Assembly: GCA_963817465.1 (NCBI GenBank)
Contig: CAWFOP010000009.1
Span: forward strand, 417,441 to 481,440
Direction of reading: 5' to 3'
Length of the DNA: 64,000 bases
From: CAMPKL01 sp963817465
GTDB lineage: Bacteria; Acidobacteriota; Terriglobia; Bryobacterales; UBA6623
Below, piece by piece: positions 23,016 to 31,670 of this stretch (its first letter is position 1; each line of letters opens with the position of its first letter). Position numbers and translations under genes: made by a program. The notes under the pieces are model-generated. The model was not told the DNA's origin. It saw only the letters and a program-made list of their open reading frames with translations, and made no database searches.

Positions 23016-23949
23016 TCATCGGCCCAGCTTGTCGAGAGGCATGAACTGCCGCAGGTAGCGCGCGCTCTGCCGCAGCGACTCCTTGCGCGACCGCAGGGTC
23101 TTCTCGTAGGCGCGGTCTTCGACTTCCACGCAGACCGGCCCGTCGTAGCCGGCGTCGGTCAGCGCTCCAAAGAACGGTCCCCAGGCCACATCGCCCAGGC
23201 CCGGCAGCTTGGGCGTGTGATAGTCGTTCGGATACGCCAGCGTCCCGACATCGCTCAAGCGTTCCCAATCGACGCGGACGTCCTTGGCGTGCGCGTGCCG
23301 AATCCGTGCAGCGAACTCCGTGATCGGCGTCACATAGTCCATCTGCTGCCAGACCAGATGCGACGGATCGTAGTTGAGCCCAAAATAATCGCTGGGAATC
23401 GCCTCGAACATCCTGCGCCAGATCGCCGGACTGTGCGCCAGGTTCTTGCCGCCGGGCCATTCGTCGCGGGTGAACGACATCGGGCAGTTCTCGATCCCAA
23501 TCCAGACTCCCCGATCTTCGGCATACTTGATCAGCGGCTCCCACGTTTTCAAGAAGCGCGGCCAGTTGTCTTCGACCGACTTGGTCCAGTCGCGTCCGAC
23601 AAACGTCGTCACTTTGTTGACGCCAAGCAAGGCCGAGGCGCGAATCACGCGCTTGAGGTGCTGCACGGCCGTCTTGGCTTCGTCTTTGTCGGGGGATAGG
23701 GCGTTGGGATAGTAGCCGAGGCTGCTGATCGAGACTTCCTTGGCGGCGGCGAACTCGCCGAGGCGCTGAGCATCCGCCTTCTTGAAGCTCATCACGTCGA
23801 TATGCGTGACGCCGGCGTAGCGCCGCTCGGCCCTGCCGACCGGCCAACACATCATCTCGACGCAGTCGTAGCCTTCCTCGGCCGCGAAATCGATGACCTT
23901 TTCAAACGGCAGGTCGGGCGAAAATCGCGCTGGCGAATCCGAGTTGCAT
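23016..23949 (-). CDS. sugar phosphate isomerase/epimerase (xylose-isomerase-like TIM barrel), one frameshift near start
   Basis: About 310 residues once the N-terminus is joined. ATG 23949 reads MQLGFASAIFA, then the frame slips at the CCC run 23916-23918 and continues as DLPFEKVIDFAAEEGYDCVEMMCW into the long open frame. Features of the AP_endonuc_2 family are clear: THIDVMSFKKADAQ, the glutamate in IGIENCPMS, NYDPSHLVWQQMDY and the metal-ligand region RHAHAKDVRVDWERL, then CVEVEDRAYEK. It probably isomerises or epimerises a keto-sugar. The single slip in a homopolymer suggests a consensus error rather than a dead gene. Confidence 0.83.
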
Positions 23950-24098
23950 GGACGATAGCTTAGCCAAACGCCGTTAGGCGCGGCCGGGGATGGACGGGAT
24001 CCAACAGCGGCTACGGCAATCCGTGTTACGGCGCAAGAACGTGGGCGTCGATTCGAGCCGCCGAGCCCGGCGTCCGGAAAATGTTGAACATCGTCGGG

Positions 24099-24512
24099 TC
24101 AGTAGCGCCCGTCGCCGCCGAGGCCGCCGAAGAATGCGGCTTCGCCGCGCATTTGCAGGCGCAAGCGCTCGGCGTCGGCCCGCAGCCGCTCCGCTTCTTC
24201 CCTGAGTTGAACCTTTTCGTCCGCCGAGCGCCGCAAGAGCTGCAGCAAGGCGGCGGAGGCGCCGGCCGTCACGGCCGTTAGGCCCCAGGTCAAAGCGCCC
24301 GCGCCGGAGCCGGTATTGACCGCTTCAAGGACGGAGAAGATCACAATCGCGCCGAATAGCGCCGTTGCGACGAACGCTGCGGCGGCCGAGCCGTCGAGGC
24401 TGCCCGCAAACCGCATGAAATCGCCGGAGACGCTCGACTTCGGCGACGGTCGACCCAGGCGGCGAGCCAGGTCCTTGTCGGTCGAGAAATCAGGGGGGTA
24501 GGCGGCGTTCAC
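24099..24512 (-). CDS. small membrane protein with C-terminal coiled coil
   Basis: 137 residues from GTG 24512, chosen because GAGAGGA lies about 10 bases upstream. Two predicted membrane helices (AAAFVATALFGAIVIFSVL and LTWGLTAVTAGASAALLQLL, residues about 47-100) are followed by a charged coiled coil (SADEKVQLREEAERLRADAERLRLQMR) and a glycine-rich tail. No family recognised. It is divergent from the next gene; the 149 bases before its stop (23950-24098) hold nothing I can identify. Confidence 0.6.
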   Translation of the reverse strand: MNAAYPPDFSTDKDLARRLGRPSPKSSVSGDFMRFAGSLDGSAAAAFVATALFGAIVIFSVLEAVNTGSGAGALTWGLTAVTAGASAALLQLLRRSADEKVQLREEAERLRADAERLRLQMRGEAAFFGGLGGDGRY

Positions 24513-24652
24513 GGTTGGTTGTCCTCTCACTAAGGAAAGCGACGGCGACCGAAGCCGGCCCTCAAGGTAGTACGTATTACGCCTTAGATGTTCCGCGGGA
24601 CCTCGACGCTGCTTGCCTTCCAGGTCGCAGGAACGCGATGATATGGCCCGCC

Positions 24653-26521
24653 ATGAGGATTCTCGTCCTGTTCGCTTTGCTGCCGCTCACGCTACTGGCC
24701 CAGACGGGCCTCCATATCGATACCCCGATGGCGCCGCCGGATTGGGCGCTGATGGAGCGGGCGTTGCTCGACTCCAACTCCGAAGCCGTTGAAGCCTTCG
24801 CCGACAAGTACGTCGACTCCCGCGGTTATTTGCTGCACACCCCTCGCTGGGGGACGCTCGACGGCCCCGACGACGCGGTCGAGACGTACCACAACTGGAC
24901 CCTGCTGCACGCGCTGGGCGGCGACGACAAGGTGCTCGACCTGTTCATCAAGGGCTACGAGGGCCACCTGCGGCAGTACAACGAACTGCGAACGGTCAAG
25001 ACCGAACTGGCAGCGAACGGCGCCTATCACAAGGACTTCATCACGCAGTCGGACTGGTTCCATACCGGCGAGGGCATGCGGGGCTTTCTGCTCTGGGGCC
25101 TGTCGGACCCCAAGAACCCCGCCCTGGTCGAGCGCATGAAGCGCTTCGCCGGGATGTACATGGACGAAGATCCCGAGGCGCCCAACTACGATCCCGACAA
25201 GAAGATCATCAAGAGCATCTGGAGCGGTTCGAAAGGGCCGATGATCCGCCAAGCGACCGTTTATGACTGGGTCGGCGATCCGATTCCGGGCACCTACAAC
25301 CTGCTCCACAACCCGGCGCGCGGCTCGAAGATGCTCGACCTGATGGAGTGGTATCCCCGCATGCTGGCGCATTGCGCCGAGTACCTCGACTCGGCCGGCG
25401 ACAACTTTCTGAATCTGGCCGCGACGATCTTGGGCGTCAACGCCTTCGCGCTGACCGGCGAACAAAAGTACAAGGACTGGACGCTCGAATACCTCGACGC
25501 CTGGAAGGCTCGCGCCGCCGAAACCGGCGGCATGATCCCGTCGAACGTCGGCCTCGACGGCACGCTCGGCGGCGAGCACAACGGCCAATGGTGGAAGGGC
25601 ACCTACGGCTGGAACTTCACCATCTTCGACGGCGAGCTGCAGCAAACCGCGCACCGCAACTACTTTACGGCGGCGTCATGGGCGGGGTTCTCCAACGGCC
25701 TGCTGCTGTCCGGCGACCAGGCGTACGTCGACGTGCTCCGCAAGCAATTGGATTTGATCTACGACGCCAAGAAGGTCGAGGGCGGCAAGACGCTGTTGCC
25801 GACCATGTACGGCGATCCGCGCGGCTACAAATACGACGGCAAGCCCGAGTTCTATCACTACACGAACACAACGTACTCAGACCGGTTGACGGAGATCTAT
25901 CTGTGGTCGATGGACCCGAAGGACCTCGAGCGTATCCCGCTCGACGAGCAGCCCTACATCGGCTACTTGCTGGGCAAGAACCCGAACTACCCGGCCGAGG
26001 CGATGAGCCGAGACTTCGAGTCCATACGCGAGCGGCTCGAGCGGATGCGCACCGATCCAACCTCCCCGGACACCCGCCTGGCGGACTACCTACTGCGAAT
26101 CGTCCCGTCGACGACCGATACGCTGATGGAGCTGACCACCGGCGCCTACTTCGCCAACGGCACCATTTGGATGCCCCACATGCGCTTCCGGTATTTCGAC
26201 CCGGCGCGCCAACGCAGCGGGCTGCCGGAGGGCGTCGCGGCGCTGGTCGAGAAATTGACCGCCGATTCGGCGACGGTAACGTTGGTCAACACCAGCCAAG
26301 TCGAGGGTCGCACGGTCGACGTGCAGGCAGGAGGTTTCGGCGAGCACCAATTCACCGGCGTCGAGGTGAACGGCGAGAGCCGAACGCTCGACGACGGCTA
26401 TGTGACGCTGCGGCTGGCGCCCGGCGCGGGGGCGAAATTCACGTTTCAGATGAAGCGCTATACGAATCCGCCGACGCTGGCGCAGCCCTGGGACCGCGGC
26501 TGGTTCCCCCGCGGCAAGTAA
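24653..26521 (+). CDS. secreted protein of unknown function, 622 aa
   Basis: ATG 24653 gives a clean signal peptide (MRILVLFALLPLTLLAQ). The mature protein is rich in helices with repeated aromatic and glycine motifs (TYHNWTLLHALGGDDKVLD, WFHTGEGMRGFLLWG, GEHNGQWWKGTYGWNFTIF, TAASWAGFSNGLLLSG), spaced as in alpha/alpha-toroid enzymes such as glycoside hydrolases and lyases, and ends in a beta-rich domain of about 110 residues (residues about 510-622, VTLVNTSQVEGRTVDVQAG). That fold assignment is my inference; I cannot name a family. It would act in the periplasm or outside. The following secreted gene begins 33 bases after its stop and may be co-transcribed. Confidence 0.7.
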   Translation: MRILVLFALLPLTLLAQTGLHIDTPMAPPDWALMERALLDSNSEAVEAFADKYVDSRGYLLHTPRWGTLDGPDDAVETYHNWTLLHALGGDDKVLDLFIKGYEGHLRQYNELRTVKTELAANGAYHKDFITQSDWFHTGEGMRGFLLWGLSDPKNPALVERMKRFAGMYMDEDPEAPNYDPDKKIIKSIWSGSKGPMIRQATVYDWVGDPIPGTYNLLHNPARGSKMLDLMEWYPRMLAHCAEYLDSAGDNFLNLAATILGVNAFALTGEQKYKDWTLEYLDAWKARAAETGGMIPSNVGLDGTLGGEHNGQWWKGTYGWNFTIFDGELQQTAHRNYFTAASWAGFSNGLLLSGDQAYVDVLRKQLDLIYDAKKVEGGKTLLPTMYGDPRGYKYDGKPEFYHYTNTTYSDRLTEIYLWSMDPKDLERIPLDEQPYIGYLLGKNPNYPAEAMSRDFESIRERLERMRTDPTSPDTRLADYLLRIVPSTTDTLMELTTGAYFANGTIWMPHMRFRYFDPARQRSGLPEGVAALVEKLTADSATVTLVNTSQVEGRTVDVQAGGFGEHQFTGVEVNGESRTLDDGYVTLRLAPGAGAKFTFQMKRYTNPPTLAQPWDRGWFPRGK

Positions 26522-26553
26522 CCGGACCGGCGCCCGCTGGTATCCTCTAACTT

Positions 26554-27453
26554 GTGCGAGTTTTGACGGCGACGCTTGCCTGTTGTCTCGCTCTGGCGCT
26601 GTGCTGCGCGGCGGCGGCGCAAGAGCGAGTCGTGATCACCAAGGCGGACTTGGTGCGGATGGCGGAGACCGGCCTGCCGGTGTCGCTGATCGTCAAGACC
26701 GTCGAATCCGCCGACGAGCTCCCGGTTCTGCAGCCCGCCGATTTGACCAAGTTGGCCTCGCAGGGCGTCGCGCCCGAAGTGCTGGAGGCCGTGGTCGAGC
26801 GCAAGCGCTTGGGAACCTACGAAAAGCGGCTCAGCGGCCGTCCCGAGGCGTTCCGGAAGGTCCGTGTGACGGCGCAGATCAAGAAGAAGCGTCTCTTCTT
26901 CGGCGTCATCTCAAGCGCCAACGACGCTTTGCCCGTCTATTGGGGAGTCGCCGCGCTCGACGGCGGCGGCAAGCCGCTGCCCGTGGACGGTTGCGTCCGC
27001 GAGTCCGCTTGTTGGTGCCTCACAGCCACCGGGGAAGGGACGTGCGCAAAGCCCGGCGGGCAGGCGTGGGACCAGCGATTTTCCTGCTTTCAGGCGATCA
27101 AGATGAAGCAGGACGAAACGGTCGAAGTCTTGGACATGGCCCCTCCCGAGGCGGCCGCCGAAATTCGCGTCTATGCCTTCTTCATGGCGCGTGACAGCTC
27201 GGGAGCGGTTTACATGGAGCCCTACGGGTCCGAGATCGGACCTGCGTATCTTTCGATCTCTCTCCATGGATCGCGCGATTACACCGCGGAAGCCCACCTG
27301 TCGATGGAAGTCGGGCGAGGAACCGACACGACCACGAGTCTGGCGGTACGCCGCTTCGACGATCGTGACCGAGGAATCTCGTCCGCCCCGGACTACATCG
27401 AGCTGTCGGCGATGCCGTCCGACTTTATTCCCAAGGCCTGCATCGCACAGTAA
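26554..27453 (+). CDS. secreted hypothetical protein, 299 aa
   Basis: GTG start with signal peptide (LTATLACCLALALCCAAAAQE). Residues 25-70 (VITKADLVRMAETGLPVSLIVKTVESA ... QGVAPEVLEAVVERK) form a helical segment that recurs in acidobacterial exported proteins and resembles a SHOCT-like helical hairpin; the rest is a beta-rich domain with six cysteines grouped at 149-185 (CVRESACWCLTATGEGTCAK, FSCFQ), likely disulfide-bonded. Function unknown. Same strand as the 622-aa secreted protein and close behind it. Confidence 0.65.
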   Translation: MRVLTATLACCLALALCCAAAAQERVVITKADLVRMAETGLPVSLIVKTVESADELPVLQPADLTKLASQGVAPEVLEAVVERKRLGTYEKRLSGRPEAFRKVRVTAQIKKKRLFFGVISSANDALPVYWGVAALDGGGKPLPVDGCVRESACWCLTATGEGTCAKPGGQAWDQRFSCFQAIKMKQDETVEVLDMAPPEAAAEIRVYAFFMARDSSGAVYMEPYGSEIGPAYLSISLHGSRDYTAEAHLSMEVGRGTDTTTSLAVRRFDDRDRGISSAPDYIELSAMPSDFIPKACIAQ

Positions 27454-27551
27454 GGCCGGCGTCGACGCTCACCGGTTTCGCGCGGACTCGACGTGGGTAT
27501 AGTCCCACCGAGACGTCCTAGCGAAATCGATTCCGGTTAGTGATCGAGGGG

Positions 27552-28706
27552 CTACTGCGCCTGAATGGTCCGGACCAGCAGGGCCGCCTGATAGAGAATC
27601 CGGGGCGCGACCAGCGCCCAGGGGAGCGTCAGGATCCAACGGCGCCGCTTCATCGCCGCCATTGCCAGCCACAAAAACACCGGGGAAAGAGTTCTTGCGA
27701 ACCCGTAGGCTTCGAGCCAAATATCGGCTTTCGACAGAAACGCAAACAGGGCGAGCAGCAGGGCCGACGCAATCGCCGCCGGGTCGTGCGGATCGCTCAA
27801 TATCCAGCGAACGACGAGGACAATCGCAATCCAAACACCGAGGATCGCCAAGTACTCTAGGCCGGCGGCGAGCTTCAAACCGAGCGAGGGAGTCGGCGTT
27901 GGGAAAGGATCAAGCGTGCGGCCGACAAGCCCGGCAAAGGGGACGCCGAACCAAGCCGTGGCGTCCGCGCCGGTTCGCAGGCGGACGTAGATCGACCAAA
28001 GCGCGAGCGGGATCAGGGTCGCCGCGGCGGCGAAAGCGGCGCCGAAACGGCGGCGGCCGACTTCGACGATCGCCCACGCCCCGGCGCACACGACGCCTGT
28101 TTCACGCGCGAGCGGCGCCAACACAAGAACTGCGTAGAAGTAAGGAGGCGGATGCGCAGGCTTCCTCTCCGCCACGGCGGCGAACAGGACGGCCAGGGCC
28201 GCCAACGCAACATCGACAGTCATCCGCTCGAGCGAGATCATCGTCGCGGGCAAGAGCAGGAATGCCAGGCCGACGGCCTGCGGCAGCCCGCACTCGCCGG
28301 CGTACCGCGACAGCCACAAGACGCCCAGAACGGTCGCGCCGAGAATCAAGACGAAGTACGCGAAGTCCACGGCCCGCGGCCGCCCAAGGCCGGCGGTGTA
28401 AGCCAGAACGGGCAACAGGATGCGCCGCCAGCGCAGAGGCGGGTTGTCGACGTAGGCTTTCGTGTCGCCGAGGATTAGAGGATCGTGGGCGATGAAGTGG
28501 TAGTACTGCCCGTCGAAGCCGATCGAGTCGGGGGCGCGGCGGATGTTTTCGGAGGCGAGCGCCGGCGGTACAAGCGTGTCGGCGCCTGTGTAAAATAGGG
28601 CCGACCAGGCGCCGCCGTATAGCCCGTAGACCAGTGCGAATTGACCGGCAGCCGCTGCCAGAAAGCCTATGACGGCCCAACGCGGCGCCTGAGACCGGGG
28701 AGGCAA
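27552..28706 (-). CDS. polytopic membrane protein, GT-C-like
   Basis: 384 residues with about nine or ten hydrophobic helices. After the first helix comes a periplasmic loop with DSIGFDGQYYHFIAHDP (residues about 57-73), of the type found in GT-C glycosyltransferases and related membrane proteins, where such acidic residues bind the lipid-linked donor. No strong signature places it in a named family. The start is a TTG at 28706 and could be further in. It faces away from the large GT2 gene, with 118 bases between the starts. Confidence 0.6.
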   Translation of the reverse strand: MPPRSQAPRWAVIGFLAAAAGQFALVYGLYGGAWSALFYTGADTLVPPALASENIRRAPDSIGFDGQYYHFIAHDPLILGDTKAYVDNPPLRWRRILLPVLAYTAGLGRPRAVDFAYFVLILGATVLGVLWLSRYAGECGLPQAVGLAFLLLPATMISLERMTVDVALAALAVLFAAVAERKPAHPPPYFYAVLVLAPLARETGVVCAGAWAIVEVGRRRFGAAFAAAATLIPLALWSIYVRLRTGADATAWFGVPFAGLVGRTLDPFPTPTPSLGLKLAAGLEYLAILGVWIAIVLVVRWILSDPHDPAAIASALLLALFAFLSKADIWLEAYGFARTLSPVFLWLAMAAMKRRRWILTLPWALVAPRILYQAALLVRTIQAQ

Positions 28707-28824
28707 AGTCAGGCTAGTCTAGCAAGGGTTTGCGCGTAAGCTTTGCCGTCGATATGAAAACAGGATTATCGTAAAGTGTTCTTAAACGGTCAAGCGCCCG
28801 ACCCCGTTCGCAAAAGTCGCCGTT

Positions 28825-31182
28825 TTGAAGCCTAATATCTCGATTTCCGCGCAAGCATCGGAAGAATCGCCCTCCACTCGAACGTTGGACGACCTTGATT
28901 TCGCGCTGGCGGCGTTGCGCCACGCGGAGACCGCGACCGAGGAGTTGCGCACGCGCCTCGAGCGCGCCGAACAGCGCCTGCAATTGATCGAGAACAGCAT
29001 CGGCTGGCGCGCGATTCTGCGCTACCGCCGCTGGCTGCGATCCGCGATTTGGTCGGTTCCCGGTCTCGCCCGCGCCTACGAGGCGATCGCCGGAGCGGCG
29101 CTACGCGCTCTAAGCGGCGCCGGCTCGCCGGAAGCCTCCTCCCTGTCGCTGTCGCTCGGGTCGATTATCGAGGAGACGCTGACCTCGAGCGACGTTACCC
29201 TGTGCTGCGATTGGCCCCGAGCCGACCACTCGGCCCGAGTCGCGGGGTCGCTGCCGGTCATGGGATGGGCCGTCGCCCGCACAGGCGTCGAAGCCGTCCG
29301 GATAACGGTGGACTCGAAGCATGCGGTCGAAGTGGAGACCGGCGTCGAGCGTCGGGACGTCGGCATCGCCCTCCCGGAATATCCCGATGCCCGCTTGTCG
29401 GGCTTCCGAGCTGCGGTGAACGTGACGGAGCTGTCGGCCGGCCCGCATTTCTTGGTGATCGAGGCGGTCGCGCGGAGCGGCGAGGTCTCCAAGGCGGTAC
29501 GCAAGTTTCGCGCCGACAAGCGCGACGCGTACCAGATCTGGATGGCGGAATGCGAGAGGAAGCCGCCCAGCGCCAAAGCGCCGCAGGCGTTCGCGTACAG
29601 GCCGCTGATCAGCGTCGTGACTGCGGTCTACAACACGCCGTTCGACTGTCTCGGGCGCTGCGTGGAATCACTGTCCGAACAGACCTACGGACGCTGGGAA
29701 CTGCTGCTGGTCGACGACGGGTCGAGCGACCCGTCGTTGGCGGCCGAGTTGAAACGGCTCGCCGAGACGGATCGCCGCATTCAGCTCCTCGCGACCGGAA
29801 CGAATCGCGGCGCGGCGGCCGCCCTGAATCTAGGGATCGCATCGGCCGCGGGAGACTACATCGGATTCCTCGATCACGACGATGAGTTGGCGCCGTTCGC
29901 ATTGGAGGAAGTCGCGGCGGCGCTGAACAACGATGTGCGGCCCGACGTCCTGTACTCGGACGAGGACAAGATCACCGCCGAGGGCGCGCGCTATGACCCT
30001 TTCTTCAAGCCGGAGTTTTCGCCGGACCTGCTGCGCTCGTTCAACTACGTCTGCCATTTTCTGGTCGCTCGCACAGCTCTGCTGCGCGAGGCGGGCGGCT
30101 TGCGCGCGAGCTTTGACGGAGCTCTCGACCATGACCTCGTGCTGCGGCTCAGCGAGCGCACGACCAAGATCCGCCGTGTGCCGCGGGTGCTCTATCACTG
30201 GCGAGCGATTCCCGGCTCGACGGCGCTCGATGCCGCGGCCAAGCCGCACGCGGGCGAGTCGGCTCGTCGAGCGATCGAGCAGCACCTCGAACGGAGCGGC
30301 CTCGAAGGCGAAGTCGAAGAAATCGAAACCCTGCGCTTTCGCGTGCGGTATCGCCTGCCCGAAGAGCCCGAGATACTGATCGTGATGCCGACGGGCGGCA
30401 ACATGCCGCGATTGAGCGAGGCGCTCGAGAGCGTACTCGCCGATAGCCGCTACGGCAATTTCCGGATCGTCGTAGCGGACAATTCGACAGGATCCGAAGT
30501 CCACACCTATCTGCGACGTTTTGAACGAGATTCTCGCGTTTTGGAGCTCGACTTTCGCAAGGAGCCTTTCAATTTTTCACGCCTCTGCAACGAGGCGGCG
30601 AAGGCGACCCGTTCGCCGTTGCTGCTTTTCCTCAACGACGACGTGACCGTGACCGCTCCCGATTGGCTCACAGCGATGGCCGAGTTGGCGATGCAGCGCG
30701 AGATCGGCGTCGTCGGCGCCAAGTTGCTCTACCCGGACGGCAGAATTCAGCACGCCGGAGTGACGTTAGGGATCTTCGGGCTGGCTGGACATGCGTTCCG
30801 CGGTCAGCCGGCGGAGAACCGCCACTACTTCGGCTTTGCTGACAATATCCGCAATTGCACGGCCGTCACGGGCGCCTGCCTGATGACCCGGCGCGAGGCG
30901 TTCGAGCGGTTAGGCGGCTTCGATACGGATCTCGCGGTCGAATTCCAAGATGTGGACTATTGCCTTCGCGCCCATTCGCAAGGCTTACGCGTGACGTATA
31001 CGCCATACGCCGAGCTCCGCCACTTCGAGTCGGCAAGCAGGGGACCGCGCCAAATCGCTCTCGATCCCCGCGAAGCGGCCTTGGTGAGACAACGCTGGAG
31101 CGCGCTGATCGCGGACGATCCGTTCTACAGCCCGAACCTGACGCGCCGCGATGAGACCTTCGCGCCGCGCATCGACGGGTAG
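28825..31182 (+). CDS. two-domain family-2 glycosyltransferase, 785 aa
   Basis: Cytoplasmic enzyme probably building a surface glycan. An N-terminal coiled coil (residues 20-65, TATEELRTRLERAEQRLQL) is followed by an unassigned beta-rich domain (about 105-235). A first GT2 domain spans about 258-490 (SVVTAVYNTPFDCLGRCVES, LLLVDDGSSD, the DxD-type FLDHDDELAP, YSDEDK). A second GT2 domain of the RfbF type spans about 515-720 (IVVADNSTGSEV, LLFLNDDVTV, GACLMTRREAFERLGGFD). Both donor-site acidic motifs look intact, so the protein may add two different sugars. The start is TTG 28825; ATG/GTG alternatives are further in. Confidence 0.85.
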   Translation: MKPNISISAQASEESPSTRTLDDLDFALAALRHAETATEELRTRLERAEQRLQLIENSIGWRAILRYRRWLRSAIWSVPGLARAYEAIAGAALRALSGAGSPEASSLSLSLGSIIEETLTSSDVTLCCDWPRADHSARVAGSLPVMGWAVARTGVEAVRITVDSKHAVEVETGVERRDVGIALPEYPDARLSGFRAAVNVTELSAGPHFLVIEAVARSGEVSKAVRKFRADKRDAYQIWMAECERKPPSAKAPQAFAYRPLISVVTAVYNTPFDCLGRCVESLSEQTYGRWELLLVDDGSSDPSLAAELKRLAETDRRIQLLATGTNRGAAAALNLGIASAAGDYIGFLDHDDELAPFALEEVAAALNNDVRPDVLYSDEDKITAEGARYDPFFKPEFSPDLLRSFNYVCHFLVARTALLREAGGLRASFDGALDHDLVLRLSERTTKIRRVPRVLYHWRAIPGSTALDAAAKPHAGESARRAIEQHLERSGLEGEVEEIETLRFRVRYRLPEEPEILIVMPTGGNMPRLSEALESVLADSRYGNFRIVVADNSTGSEVHTYLRRFERDSRVLELDFRKEPFNFSRLCNEAAKATRSPLLLFLNDDVTVTAPDWLTAMAELAMQREIGVVGAKLLYPDGRIQHAGVTLGIFGLAGHAFRGQPAENRHYFGFADNIRNCTAVTGACLMTRREAFERLGGFDTDLAVEFQDVDYCLRAHSQGLRVTYTPYAELRHFESASRGPRQIALDPREAALVRQRWSALIADDPFYSPNLTRRDETFAPRIDG

Positions 31183-31244
31183 CGCCGCCGCGCCGCAATC
31201 GAGCGCCGTGTATACTGACCCACGGCTCGATGAGGTGGGCCGGC

Positions 31245-31670
31245 ATGAGTGTATCGAGACGACAAATGGCGGCGGCCATTCCCGCCCTGCTCGCGGCGAC
31301 AGGGCGTTCCTCAGCGGCGGAAAGACTCCCCGCCATGGCCATCAACCGAGATGAGCTGCCGACCCGACAATCGAAGAAAGCATTCCAGAAGCGCTTCTTC
31401 GACGGCTTGACGCATGAGGATATCCCGGTGGAAGTTCATGAGACGGAGCTGCCTCCGGGCGAGATGCCGCATCCGGCGCACCGCCACGCCCACGAGGAAC
31501 TAACGGTCGTGGAGCAGGGCGTATTGGAGGTCTACCTCGAAGGCCAAGAGCCGAAGCGAGTGAGCGCGGGAGCCGTCGTCTACGCCGCCTCGAACCAGAT
31601 GCACGGCTGGAAAAGCGTCGGCGACGTCAGCGCGCGCTACGTGGTGATCGCCATCGGTCACCGCAGCTGA
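31245..31670 (+). CDS. Tat-exported cupin-domain protein
   Basis: 141 residues from ATG 31245. The N-terminus MSVSRRQMAAAIPALLAATG is a twin-arginine signal. The rest is one cupin barrel with the metal-binding histidines in HPAHRHAHEELTVVEQGVLEVYLEG (motif 1) and NQMHGWKSVG (motif 2). Tat export suggests that the cofactor is inserted before export. The ligand or reaction is unknown. The gene overlaps the end of the convergent peptidase gene by 13 bases (31658-31670). Confidence 0.8.
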   Translation: MSVSRRQMAAAIPALLAATGRSSAAERLPAMAINRDELPTRQSKKAFQKRFFDGLTHEDIPVEVHETELPPGEMPHPAHRHAHEELTVVEQGVLEVYLEGQEPKRVSAGAVVYAASNQMHGWKSVGDVSARYVVIAIGHRS

